In this document: piece after piece, positions 34,220 through 43,205 of the stretch
Layout: every line of letters begins with the position of its first letter
Numbering within the stretch: position 1 is the stretch's first letter
NCBI RefSeq assembly: GCF_006542765.1
Contig: NZ_SKCD01000002.1
Span: 124,001-188,000 of the forward strand
DNA: 64,000 bases
Origin: Paenibacillus luteus
GTDB lineage: Bacteria; Bacillota; Bacilli; Paenibacillales; Paenibacillaceae
Direction of reading: 5' to 3'
The notes under the pieces: generated by a model
What the model was told of the DNA's origin: nothing
The model's input: the letters and a program-made list of their open reading frames with translations, nothing else
The model's database searches: none
Position numbers and translations under genes: made by a program

Positions 34220-34385
34220 TTGGTATTCACGTGTTAAGTTCCTCTTTTGGACGCTTACGAGGTTAGCTGACGGATTCGGGCGCAAAAGTCGCCCTACCCC
34301 TGGCAATTGCCAGGCGATTCACCCCTGGGATATGACCGTTAAATCTATCCCTATGGTTTCCCCGTTTCTTCTTCAGAATTCAGCG
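34220..34385 (-). ncRNA. c-di-AMP riboswitch (ydaO-yuaA class)
   Basis: Read on the minus strand, the leader contains hallmark segments of the class: ACGGGGAAACC, CCAGGGGTGAATCGCC, then CCCGAATCCGTCAGCTAACC and TCGTAAGCGT. The order and the downstream terminator and kimA gene all agree with the known class. Predicted OFF switch at high c-di-AMP (high potassium). Boundaries approximate. Confidence 0.92.
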
Positions 34386-34583
34386 ATGAAGGTTAAAAAC
34401 GAATAAAAAAATAAAACATGATGGATTACGTTCTGAATCATACTCCTTCCGATGAGGGAAGTAAAGAAACAGAAAGGATGATATTGGTTTAAAATAATAT
34501 CTCACCGATTCATTTAAACGCTTACATAGTCATTAATCTCTCCGTAACCCTCTGATACTCGTTCTATCTCTATTCTACGAAAA

Positions 34584-34616
34584 AAAGCGAAGCAGCACGG
34601 GCTTCTGCTTCGCTTT
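34584..34616 (-). terminator. Terminator of ilvD
   Basis: A perfect 12-bp stem AAAGCGAAGCAG with its complement and a 9-nt loop; on the minus strand followed by TTTTCG, 16 bp after the ilvD stop. Confidence 0.8.
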
Positions 34617-34631
34617 AATTATTTTTACGTT

Positions 34632-36323
34632 TCACATATCTAAGTCCGTAACGGCTCCTTTGGAAGCCGAAGAGACGAGTTTGGCGTATTTCGCAAGCAC
34701 ACCGGACTTAAACTTTGGTGCTGGCTTCACCCATGCAGCCTTTCTCGCTTGAAGCTCCTCAGGTGTAACGGCAAAATGAATTTCCTGTGATTCACTATCG
34801 ATTGTGATTAAATCCCCTTCCTGCAAATAAGCAATCGGTCCTCCTACCTGCGCTTCCGGTGATACATGCCCGACCACAAAGCCGTGTGAACCGCCTGAGA
34901 AACGGCCATCCGTCAGCAGAGCGACCTCTCCGCCTAATCCTTTCCCCACGATCATGGCTGTAACGGAAAGCATTTCAGGCATACCTGGGCCACCCTTGGG
35001 CCCTGCATAACGAATAACCAGCACATCCCCTTTGACGATTTCATCGTTCATGATCGCGGTGGTTGCTTCCTCTTCCCCGTTATAGACCCGCGCCGGACCG
35101 GTAAAGGTTAGCTTCTTGAGGCCTGACATTTTAGCCACTGCACCATCGGGCGCGAGATTTCCTCTAAGCACCACTAAAGGTCCTGTCGGCTTTAGCGGCT
35201 TCTCGAAGGGACGAATGACCTGCTGATTTTCCGTCAACGGCTGGGCTTCCGCCAAATTCTCGGCTAGTGTTTTCCCTGTAACCGTCAAACACTCGCCGTG
35301 CAGAAGACCTTTTTCGAGCAGCATCTTCATCACGCCCGGTACGCCGCCATTATCATTTAAATCCTGCATGACATATTTGCCGCTTGGTTTCAAATCAGCA
35401 AGATGGGGAACTTTCAGGCGAATTCCTTCAAAATCATCCAAGGTCAAATCCACCTCAACCGAGTGAGCCATCGCCATCAGATGAAGCAGGGCATTCGTTG
35501 AGCCACCCAGCGCCATCACCAACGTAATCGCGTTCTCAAATGCTCTCTTGGTCATAATATCCCGCGGCCGGATATCGTTCTCAAGCAGTTGGATTACCGT
35601 TTTCCCGGCCTCTGCGCACTCCACTGCTTTGTAAGACGATATGGCTGGCGTCGAAGAAGAACCCGGTAAGCTCATACCCAGCGCTTCAACGGCAGAAGCC
35701 ATTGTATTGGCCGTATACATCCCACCGCATGCTCCTGCTCCAGGACAGACGCTGCACTCAATTTCATGAAGCTCCTCGGCGGACATTTTTCCTTCCTGAT
35801 ATTTACCTACTGCCTCGAATGCCGTTACGATATCAACATCTTTGCCATCATGCTTGCCTGGCTGTATCGTTCCGCCATATACATAAACCGCAGGCAGATT
35901 CATTCTGCCGATCGCCATCATGCAGGCAGGTGTGTTCTTATCGCAGCCGCCGATGGCTACCAAGCCGTCAAAACGCTCCGCGTTTACGACAATTTCAATG
36001 GAATCGGCGATGATTTCCCTGCTTGGCAAAGAATAAAGCATCCCTTCATGTCCCATGGATATGCCGTCAGATACCGTTATCGTATTGAAAATCAAAGGAG
36101 CGCCGCCACTTTCCCTTACCCCTTCCTTAGCCTGAAGCGCTAACTTGTCAATATGTACATTGCAGGGCGTAACCTCGCTCCATGTGCTGGCTACTCCGAT
36201 CATCGGCTTCTTGAAATCCTCATCCTGAAACCCTACCGCTCTCAGCATCGCCCGGTTCGGCACGCGATTTACCCCTTCGCTGATCACCTTGCTGCGTATT
36301 CGCAAATCCTTCTTCGTCGTCAT
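34632..36323 (-). CDS. ilvD: Dihydroxy-acid dehydratase
   Basis: 563 aa from the ATG behind GAGGAGTG. Iron-sulfur cysteines are in [13 protein letters not shown] and [16 protein letters not shown]; the C-terminal [19 protein letters not shown] loop is the family active-site segment. The enzyme converts dihydroxyisovalerate to ketoisovalerate in valine, leucine and isoleucine synthesis. It is not next to other ilv genes. A GntR regulator gene ends 5 bp before it, so they are co-transcribed; a sugar-acid dehydratase role for this IlvD/Edd member is a weaker alternative. Confidence 0.9.
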   Translation of the reverse strand: MTTKKDLRIRSKVISEGVNRVPNRAMLRAVGFQDEDFKKPMIGVASTWSEVTPCNVHIDKLALQAKEGVRESGGAPLIFNTITVSDGISMGHEGMLYSLPSREIIADSIEIVVNAERFDGLVAIGGCDKNTPACMMAIGRMNLPAVYVYGGTIQPGKHDGKDVDIVTAFEAVGKYQEGKMSAEELHEIECSVCPGAGACGGMYTANTMASAVEALGMSLPGSSSTPAISSYKAVECAEAGKTVIQLLENDIRPRDIMTKRAFENAITLVMALGGSTNALLHLMAMAHSVEVDLTLDDFEGIRLKVPHLADLKPSGKYVMQDLNDNGGVPGVMKMLLEKGLLHGECLTVTGKTLAENLAEAQPLTENQQVIRPFEKPLKPTGPLVVLRGNLAPDGAVAKMSGLKKLTFTGPARVYNGEEEATTAIMNDEIVKGDVLVIRYAGPKGGPGMPEMLSVTAMIVGKGLGGEVALLTDGRFSGGSHGFVVGHVSPEAQVGGPIAYLQEGDLITIDSESQEIHFAVTPEELQARKAAWVKPAPKFKSGVLAKYAKLVSSASKGAVTDLDM

Positions 36324-36328
36324 TGGAA

Positions 36329-37009
36329 TCACTCCTCATTGTGTGTTATTAATCCATATAGCTCGTTCATCGGCCGCAGTAAATTTTGCTTCATCATGGC
36401 TGCCGCCCTCAGCTTGTCTCCTTGCCTCATCGCCTCGATGATTGCCGTATGTTCCTGAACCGATGAAAGCGTTGCATGAACGGGCTGCTTCAGAAATAAA
36501 TATTTGAATCTTCGAATGTGAAGTTGCAGGGATGAGCTGAAGGTCGAAACGTAATGATTTTCTGATATTTCAATGATGCCATTGTGAAATTGCTCGTCTA
36601 GCTCCATCGCCTGATAGGGTTGTCCGCTTGTAATGGCCTCCGCAAACTCCATATTTATCACTTGCAGCTCTTCGATCTGTTCTGCAAGAATAACCGTCGC
36701 AGCCGTCTCAGCGGCCAATGCGTGCAATGCCGCTAAGGTAGGATACATTATCAAAATATCGGATTTCGCCATACTCTTTACTTTTGTATAATTCCCAGGA
36801 TGTACCTCGACTAACCCTTGAACTTCCAGCAGTTGAAGTGCTTCCCTTACTGGTGTTCGGCTGACGCCAAGCGCTTCTGCAAGCTCGGCATCCCCAAGTT
36901 TCTCGCCCTGCTGAAGCGTTCCGTCAATGATCCATCTTTGAATCTGTGAATAAGCACGTTCCTTGGCTGTTATTTTGACTGGAGTGGGGTAATGGCTTGG
37001 TATGGGCAT
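36329..37009 (-). CDS. GntR-family regulator (FadR/FCD subfamily)
   Basis: 226 aa from the ATG after AAAGGAGG. Winged helix with [20 protein letters not shown] and [14 protein letters not shown]. The C-terminal domain is all-helical FCD-type; metal-ligand histidines are in LDEQFHNGI and VQEHTAI. FCD regulators sense carboxylic acids. Being transcribed just ahead of ilvD, it may respond to a hydroxy- or keto-acid linked to that dehydratase. Confidence 0.85.
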   Translation of the reverse strand: MPIPSHYPTPVKITAKERAYSQIQRWIIDGTLQQGEKLGDAELAEALGVSRTPVREALQLLEVQGLVEVHPGNYTKVKSMAKSDILIMYPTLAALHALAAETAATVILAEQIEELQVINMEFAEAITSGQPYQAMELDEQFHNGIIEISENHYVSTFSSSLQLHIRRFKYLFLKQPVHATLSSVQEHTAIIEAMRQGDKLRAAAMMKQNLLRPMNELYGLITHNEE

Positions 37010-37167
37010 GCGAAACCTCCTTTGAATAGAAATATATCGCATATATATACATATATCAATGTTTTTTTCCTGCTGATGAACATCGCAATCGGAAAGAAAC
37101 GTTTCTTAAAGAAATGTGCTAGTATGGAAATAGCTTTTCCCACTTTTAAATGAGAGGATGCTGTAAA

Positions 37168-37578
37168 ATGGCAAAACACTTTACTTATATCACATCGGAG
37201 GACGCACGGACACAAGCGGAATTTTATACAGAGGCACTAGGCGGTGAAATCCTCTCCATCATGACGCATGGGCAGCTTCCTGATGGTTCAGAAGAACTTA
37301 AGGACAAGGTTCTTCACTTAAGCTTTATTGCGGGTGGGGTTACCTTCTTAATGTCCGATTCCGTGTTCGCTCCTGTGATTCGGGGAAATAACATTCACCT
37401 AAATCTGGAGTTCGAAGGAGAGGAAGAAGCTCACAAAGCCTTCGACAATCTCTCTCAAGGAGGTAAAATAAGTCAACCATTAGCACCTGCTTTTTGGGGC
37501 TCGTTGTTTGGAATTGTGGAAGACAAATTTGGTATGCTTTGGATGATTACGACTGCACCAAATGGCAGTCCTGTTTAA
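37168..37578 (+). CDS. VOC-family protein (PhnB/YjdN-like)
   Basis: 136 aa, ATG after GAGAGGATG. Glyoxalase-fold repeats: ARTQAEFYTEALGGEIL and a C-terminal WGSLFGIVEDKFGMLWMI, the latter typical of PhnB-like proteins. Function in this subgroup is unknown; some members bind metal and small ligands. Monocistronic, with a terminator 38 bp downstream. Confidence 0.8.
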   Translation: MAKHFTYITSEDARTQAEFYTEALGGEILSIMTHGQLPDGSEELKDKVLHLSFIAGGVTFLMSDSVFAPVIRGNNIHLNLEFEGEEEAHKAFDNLSQGGKISQPLAPAFWGSLFGIVEDKFGMLWMITTAPNGSPV

Positions 37579-37615
37579 TTGACAAGTGATCTATCTAGCA
37601 TTGTTGCTTATACAG

Positions 37616-37651
37616 AAAGAGGCCGTCCACTGCTGTGGTCTGGCCTCTTTT
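37616..37651 (+). terminator. Terminator after the VOC gene
   Basis: AAAGAGGCC and GGCCTCTTT arms with inner pairing CCAC/GTGG and a trailing T run. Confidence 0.8.
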
Positions 37652-37798
37652 GTCTGCAGACAGACCTCACCCGCATCTCCACAAAAATGACAACATTGCC
37701 TATAAAAGCCGCAAGGGATGCCCGGCTCCCCTGTCGAATAAACATGATAGCCAGTTTCTTTTCAGCACAAAATAATAGGATTAGGAGGAAGATGTGAG

Positions 37799-38899
37799 AT
37801 GTCATTCTTATTCATTGCTGCAGACTATCCCCAAAGTCCGGGCTGCTACCTTATGAAAGACGCAGGAGGACGCATTCTCTATGTTGGCAAGTCTAAAAGC
37901 TTGCGAAGCCGCCTTCGCTCCTATTTTAATAAGAACCAGACGAACAAAAGATTGAGGCAGCTCGTGAGCGAGATTGCCTCCATTGAAATCGTGCTTGTCA
38001 ATAATGAAGCTGAGAGCCTGCTGCTTGAAAATAATCTTATCAAGATCCATAAACCTCCGTTTAACCGGGCGTTAAAAAGGGACAACAGTGGTTATGCGTA
38101 CTTGCAGCTTACCAGTGACCGTCTCCCTCGCCTCGATGTCTACTATCGGGACCGTCGACAGAAGCAGCAGATTCGTTTGCCTGAAACGATGCAGCGGCTT
38201 GGTCCGTTCAAAAGCGCGGCTTTCCGGGATGCGCTGCTCGCCTTCGTAACGGAGCATTACAGCCTCCGCACCTGCAAAGCCTTGCCGAAGCAGGTATGCC
38301 TGCAGTATCATATCGGCAAATGCAGCGGCGTATGCGAAGGGAAAATTTCAGAGCAGGATTATCTGGAAAATACGCGCCAAGCTGCGAAATTGCTCGAAAA
38401 TGGCGGACAAGGGCTGATCGAAAGGCTGTATGCACAGATGGAGCTTTACGCGGAGAAAATGGAGTTCGAGAAAGCCCAGCATCTGCTGTTCAATATCCGA
38501 ATTCTTGAGCGTTCTGCTGACAAGCAAATCGTGGATAGAGAGGCTGTCATTGACCAAGATGTTTTGTACTTCGGGGAGACCCACGTCATGCTTGCCAAAG
38601 TGCAGGAAGGAATGCTGCGCGACTTTCAATTGTTTGAACTGGAGGGGACGGCAGACACTGCTGCCTGCGACCGATTTCTTATGCATCGTTATACCGCAGA
38701 AAAGCCTGACGAAATCATCGTCAACGAAATTGCCGACCTTAACAAAGTCCGCTCCACCTTGAACCGTAGGGGCAAAAAAACGCTTACCATAACGCAGCCC
38801 AAACGAGGGCTGAAATATGAACTTCTGAAGCTTTGCAAAAATAACTACGATTATCGGATGGAGCAGATGAAGCTAGAGCCGCTGCTCAAAAAGGCCTGA
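37799..38899 (+). CDS. GIY-YIG nuclease, UvrC homologue without the C-terminal half
   Basis: 366 aa. The N-terminal GIY-YIG domain has the variant PGCYLMKD (Tyr17), ILYVGKSK (28-30) and the catalytic Glu in NNEAESLLLENN. A UvrC-like cysteine cluster follows (TCKAL, VCLQYHIGKCSGVCEG), then a UVR-like helix pair (MEFEKAQHLLFNIRILE). The RNase-H-like nuclease and helix-hairpin-helix domains of UvrC are absent, and the last 130 residues resemble only the start of UvrC's second half. Length and start (GGAGGAAG ribosome site) suggest a real gene. It could make one incision in repair like Cho, or have another role. Confidence 0.85.
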   Translation: MSFLFIAADYPQSPGCYLMKDAGGRILYVGKSKSLRSRLRSYFNKNQTNKRLRQLVSEIASIEIVLVNNEAESLLLENNLIKIHKPPFNRALKRDNSGYAYLQLTSDRLPRLDVYYRDRRQKQQIRLPETMQRLGPFKSAAFRDALLAFVTEHYSLRTCKALPKQVCLQYHIGKCSGVCEGKISEQDYLENTRQAAKLLENGGQGLIERLYAQMELYAEKMEFEKAQHLLFNIRILERSADKQIVDREAVIDQDVLYFGETHVMLAKVQEGMLRDFQLFELEGTADTAACDRFLMHRYTAEKPDEIIVNEIADLNKVRSTLNRRGKKTLTITQPKRGLKYELLKLCKNNYDYRMEQMKLEPLLKKA

Positions 38900-38907
38900 T
38901 GACTGGT

Positions 38908-39450
38908 TTATTTAAGTAAAAATTGTCCCATCATAGCTTTCATTAGACGGTTAGATAGCTGCAATGCATTCATCCTATCGCTTGCGGGAGCTGAGATCAT
39001 CAAACCATCGTTGCCATCCCAGCTCCCACCGCCTTCTCCGTCTTTTGTATAAACCGCGATAGTAAGTTCACTGAAATCTTTATTAATATATAACTGACCA
39101 TAACTGTACATCTTTGGCTGCCCATTCTCGTAATAGCGGTATACCATTAATGCGCTACGATTCTTTTCAAAATGAAGCTCCAATTGATCCTGGTTCTCCG
39201 GTACGGGGATGTGCTCACCTTCAATCGATAGTTTGCCCTTAAAAGTCTGACGACCAATAAGGCTGCGACTTAGCTTGCCATCGATATGTATGCTAACCGG
39301 TATCACCGTTTGCTCATCGTTCACCCCAAGCTTATACTTAACTCCTTCCATAGTAAGGAGTAAGGGTTTGGGCGTTAGCTGCCTCACCCCGTACACTCCG
39401 ATTAAAATAACGACAAGAGCAGCCAGTGACCAAACTAATTTTCTATTGAT
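38908..39450 (-). CDS. Membrane-anchored hypothetical protein with non-standard or lost start codon
   Basis: The coding frame contains an N-terminal membrane segment (KLVWSLAALVVILIGVYG) that must belong to the protein, but no ATG, GTG or TTG precedes it in frame. The codon at the right distance from the strong GAGAGGGGGGAG ribosome site is ATC (39450-39448), giving 180 aa. The GTG at 39396 has no ribosome site and would cut the anchor. The outer domain is beta-rich and binds no known motif. Either ATC is used as a start, or the start codon has been lost. Confidence 0.55.
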   Translation of the reverse strand: MNRKLVWSLAALVVILIGVYGVRQLTPKPLLLTMEGVKYKLGVNDEQTVIPVSIHIDGKLSRSLIGRQTFKGKLSIEGEHIPVPENQDQLELHFEKNRSALMVYRYYENGQPKMYSYGQLYINKDFSELTIAVYTKDGEGGGSWDGNDGLMISAPASDRMNALQLSNRLMKAMMGQFLLK

Positions 39451-39533
39451 GGTAACTCCCCCCTCTCTGTATAGCTGTAGCCTAAACGTTCTGCCATGTT
39501 GATGAATACCACTTCAATAGTGGTAACCCTGTT

Positions 39534-39764
39534 CTATATCGTCCTCTCCGTATTTGAATATACGCCAATCAATTGAGAAACAACGATTTCTATTCCGCTT
39601 TCTTCATGAACCTCCCTGATCAAGGCCTCCATTAAATCTTCTCCAGCCTCTACCTGCCCACCAGGAAAAACCCATCCGTCATGCTGGGTCTTTACCAAAA
39701 GTATGTTCCTTTGCTCATCTTCCACAATTCCGCCTACTGCCACAATATGGGTGGGCATTACCAT
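39534..39764 (-). pseudogene. Truncated Nudix hydrolase
   Basis: 76 aa from the ATG after TTGGAGG. The Nudix box is intact (GGQVEAGEDLMEALIREVHE, then ESGIEI), but the protein stops about 20 residues later at SNTERTI. Family members normally continue another 60-80 residues with the remaining strands and the closing helix. The sequence after the stop shows no Nudix-like continuation in any frame. Probably a deletion product, perhaps the same event that disturbed the start of the neighbouring gene. Confidence 0.7.
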
Positions 39765-39880
39765 GATTACAGCCTCCAATCTGAATAAAAACTATGAACT
39801 AGACTTCAAAGCTCCCCTATTCTAAACGTAAATAACTGGAAAATAGTTTCTATTTTTTTCTCTAAATTAGAAAGAATCGC

Positions 39881-39921
39881 ACTAAAAGGAGCCACCCTGT
39901 TGCAGAGTGGCTCCTTTTAGT
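39881..39921 (-). terminator. Terminator of the hybrid kinase gene
   Basis: A perfect 15-bp stem (ACTAAAAGGAGCCAC with complement) and 11-nt loop directly after the kinase stop; on the minus strand it is followed by GCGATTCTTTC. Confidence 0.85.
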
Positions 39922-42900
39922 CTATTGCTGCAAGTCTCGGTTCGGAATGACATAGGATACGGTCGTACCTTGACCGGGACTGCTTTGGATCGTCAAGCCC
40001 TTTCCATACATTTGAATGAGACGCCGATTCGTATTGGAGAGCCCAATTCCACGTTTTCCTTTCACAGGGGCATCCAGCAATTGCCGAACGACCTCCTGCT
40101 CCATTCCATTCCCATCATCTTTGATTTCAAACAGAGTTGCCCTTCCCTGACGCACGATGCGGATTTGAATGGTGACTCCTTTTGCTTGGCTTAAGAGGCC
40201 ATGTTTAACTGCATTTTCAACTAGCGGTTGAATCGTAAGCGGCGGCAGCTGTAGACCAAGATCCGAATCAATCTCCCATAAAATGGTCAAACGCTCTTCA
40301 AAGCGTTCTTTCTCGATGTATAAATAGGCTTGAACGAGCTCCAATTCATGCGTGAGTGAAACAAGCTCACCGGAATTAAGAAAATCAAAGCTGATTCTCA
40401 AATAGGAGGTAAATGCCTCGCCGAGCCTCTGCATCTTCTCCGTATCCAGATCGCTTAGCGCCATAATCGAGTTAAGCGTGTTGAATAGGAAATGAGGATG
40501 AATTTGCGCCTGAAGGTAGGCTGCTTCCATTCGCAGCCGCTCATCTACAGATTGCTTCAATGAAGTTAATGACCAAACACGATATTTAAGCTCCAATGCA
40601 TCCACAGGCTTAGTCACATAATCATTAGCTCCTGCCTGGAAGCCGACATAAATATCAGCTGGCTGGCTGCGGGCCGTTAACAGTAGTACGGGAAGCTCCG
40701 AGATCGAAAACTGCTCCCTTACTTTCCTTGTCAGCTCATAGCCTGACATATGCGGCATCATCACGTCAACAATCATCAAATCCCATTGCTCCCGTCCAAG
40801 CCAATCCAGTGCCTCATGAGCGGACATGACCGAGCGGATACTGTATTGGTCAGCAGATAAAATGCTATCGAGCACTTTTAAGTTGATCGGGTCGTCATCG
40901 ACTGCAAGTATCTTAAGTACGGAACCCGCTGCCGACGCTGCTGCGACTTCAAATGTAGATAAATAGCCTACTCCATTAGGCTGAGCATGCCGTGCCGCTA
41001 ACGGCTCAATTACAATTGGCCGTTCCATGCCAAGATGCTCGGCCGGAAGTCGTGCAGAATCGGCGAGCGGCAGCACGAAGCTGAAGATAGAACCTCTGCC
41101 CGGCTCCGATTGAACGGAAAATTCTCCTCCATGCAATTCAACCAGGTGCTTGCAGATGCTTAACCCAAGGCCAATTCCCCCTCCGTCGTTGATCCCATAG
41201 AGACCTTGCTCATACGGCAAAAACACGCGTTCCTGCGTTTCCTTATCCATGCCGGCTCCCGAATCAGAAACACGAATGATGAGCTTATCTTTTCCCGCTT
41301 CCGCTGTTACCCTCACAAAACCTTCATCCGTGTACTTAAGCGCATTATGGAGCAAATTAAATAAAATCTGCACCAATCTTTTCTCATCTGCCCAAACAGG
41401 AGGCGTTGATTGTGCGACCTGCATCTGCAGCTGAATGGGCTTTCCTTCTGTCATATAGACGAGCATATCCATGACTGCTGGAACAATGGATTGAATAGAG
41501 AGCGACTCTTGCCGCAATAGAATTCGCTTATCCTGCAGCCTTACCACATCGAGCAAATCATCCAGCATATACGACATCCGGCGGCTAATCGTCACAAGCA
41601 GCTCCATATCTTTGTAGCTTTTCCCTTGAATGGATGACTGCTCGTTCGCCAAAATGGTCTGTGCAATACTCAAAATGCCATGCAGCGGCGTTCGGAGCTC
41701 GTGGGAAGTGTTCGCAAGGAACTGGTCCTTCATTTTATCCGATTTCTTCAATTGCTCGTTAAGCTTAATATTTTCATCGGAATTTCGGAAATACCGTTTG
41801 AACCAATACGTAGAAAAACCGACCATTGCCGCAATGATATCGATAGGATAATAAATGTTATCAATGATATTGCTAGCCGTAAAAACTCCCCAAATGACGC
41901 TGGATAAGATGCTCGTTGCGGCAAGCAGCAAGAAAACGGCATCGCGATGATTTCTTACAATCATTTTGCCGATGACATACATAAACCAGACCATAGGCAG
42001 CGCATAAAAGGATATAAACATATAGTGCTTGTATGTCCAATAAATGACAGACGTTGGAGCAGCCAGCAAACAGATCGTATACCCTGCCAGAAGCGCCGTA
42101 TAGATTTTAAATAATCGAGTGCCCGATTTATCCTCGGAAAAGTTTCTGGCTAGCGCCAGTATAAAAAAAGAAAGAAACATATAGGACAGCAGCCTGATTT
42201 TGAGGCCCCATGCATAGGAGACAGGCAACCAAATCAACAGAAGCTTGTCATGATCAGACACGATCGTGATTCCAGCCATCAATAGCAGTAAGAAAAAGAT
42301 GAGAAACGCTTTTTGCTTTGGATTAAAAAGAAACAAGATAATGGCATATAAGCTGTGCAGCAATAAAATAATAAAGGTTACCATTTGGAATCCAATGGAA
42401 TACATCCGCTCATTATCGATAGCCGCTTGTGATCCGAACCGAATCGATCGAATTATACCGCCTTTATACGGCTGCTCAAAATTAGCTGCCCGCACAAGCA
42501 GCTCGATTTCGGTGACCTCTGTCCCCGCTTTATAGGATTCCGTATAGGTCATTACTTTGGACTTGCTCCCTGCTGCAGTCTCCGACAATTTCCCGAATGC
42601 GGGAACCTTCTGACCGTTAATTTCGATCTGAGAAGAAGCTTCGATCTGTTTGACCCAAAAGGAATACGGATAATCTGGAGAAGAATCCAGCAGGATTCGG
42701 AGCCGATAAGTCCCATAGCCATAGGAGTTGTCGGATCGATTTGAAAATGCGCCGCTCCAGTCACCTGGTACTTGGATATAGGTGGTCGGTTCATTCCAAT
42801 CCTGCTGCGTATCTTCGTGCTCAATAAAGGCTTCCGGATAAAATTCCCACTCGCCATTTAACTGAATAGAGCGTGAATGTTCAAAATCCCAGCCGCGCAT

Positions 42901-43062
42901 ATCCAGTACGCCTTGAGCAGCTAGGGCATGGTCAGGCGTTTTCTGCAGACTCATCCAAAACCAGCGCAGCCCGAGCAGAATAGCAAGGAACAATATTATA
43001 ATAGTGACATGTTTCCATAAGGTATAGGTTCGTTTTGGCATCATATGGGTAAAATTCGACAT
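39922..43062 (-). CDS. Hybrid sensor kinase with two kinase modules (7TM-DISM, HisKA, REC, LytS-type)
   Basis: 1046 aa. An N-terminal membrane anchor and a beta-sandwich ligand domain (about 45-190) precede seven membrane segments (7TMR-DISM). A coiled stretch leads to a HisKA domain with FLANTSHELRTPLHGI and an ATPase domain (GGGIGLGLSICKHLVELHGG). Then comes a receiver (AVDDDPIN, phospho-Asp in LMIVDVMMPHMSG, VTKPVD), a LytS/YesM-type second kinase core (AQIHPHFLFNTLNSIM), and a second ATPase (GIGLSNTNRRLIQMYG). The start is placed after the metE terminator. No response regulator gene is adjacent. The output partner and the ligand are unknown. Confidence 0.9.
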   Translation of the reverse strand: MSNFTHMMPKRTYTLWKHVTIIILFLAILLGLRWFWMSLQKTPDHALAAQGVLDMRGWDFEHSRSIQLNGEWEFYPEAFIEHEDTQQDWNEPTTYIQVPGDWSGAFSNRSDNSYGYGTYRLRILLDSSPDYPYSFWVKQIEASSQIEINGQKVPAFGKLSETAAGSKSKVMTYTESYKAGTEVTEIELLVRAANFEQPYKGGIIRSIRFGSQAAIDNERMYSIGFQMVTFIILLLHSLYAIILFLFNPKQKAFLIFFLLLLMAGITIVSDHDKLLLIWLPVSYAWGLKIRLLSYMFLSFFILALARNFSEDKSGTRLFKIYTALLAGYTICLLAAPTSVIYWTYKHYMFISFYALPMVWFMYVIGKMIVRNHRDAVFLLLAATSILSSVIWGVFTASNIIDNIYYPIDIIAAMVGFSTYWFKRYFRNSDENIKLNEQLKKSDKMKDQFLANTSHELRTPLHGILSIAQTILANEQSSIQGKSYKDMELLVTISRRMSYMLDDLLDVVRLQDKRILLRQESLSIQSIVPAVMDMLVYMTEGKPIQLQMQVAQSTPPVWADEKRLVQILFNLLHNALKYTDEGFVRVTAEAGKDKLIIRVSDSGAGMDKETQERVFLPYEQGLYGINDGGGIGLGLSICKHLVELHGGEFSVQSEPGRGSIFSFVLPLADSARLPAEHLGMERPIVIEPLAARHAQPNGVGYLSTFEVAAASAAGSVLKILAVDDDPINLKVLDSILSADQYSIRSVMSAHEALDWLGREQWDLMIVDVMMPHMSGYELTRKVREQFSISELPVLLLTARSQPADIYVGFQAGANDYVTKPVDALELKYRVWSLTSLKQSVDERLRMEAAYLQAQIHPHFLFNTLNSIMALSDLDTEKMQRLGEAFTSYLRISFDFLNSGELVSLTHELELVQAYLYIEKERFEERLTILWEIDSDLGLQLPPLTIQPLVENAVKHGLLSQAKGVTIQIRIVRQGRATLFEIKDDGNGMEQEVVRQLLDAPVKGKRGIGLSNTNRRLIQMYGKGLTIQSSPGQGTTVSYVIPNRDLQQ

Positions 43063-43114
43063 TATTTTTACTTTTCCTTTTTTTGATGCCAAACTATACT
43101 GCTGTATCCATAGC

Positions 43115-43165
43115 AAAAGAGCCGCCTTGCCGTAAAAGTTGTTTCTACGGTAAGGAAGCTCCTAT
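43115..43165 (-). terminator. Terminator of metE
   Basis: Minus-strand arms from GAGCTTCCTTACCGTA and TACGGCAAGGCGGCTC (two mismatches) followed by TTTT, 45 bp after the stop codon. Confidence 0.8.
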
Positions 43166-43205
43166 TTTATTAGCATACGTGCATTAGTGTTGGTGTAAGG
43201 TAAAT

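Noticed and set aside
34134..34406. A 90-codon plus-strand frame upstream of kimA
   Set aside because: It lies over the c-di-AMP riboswitch and terminator, which explain the sequence better.
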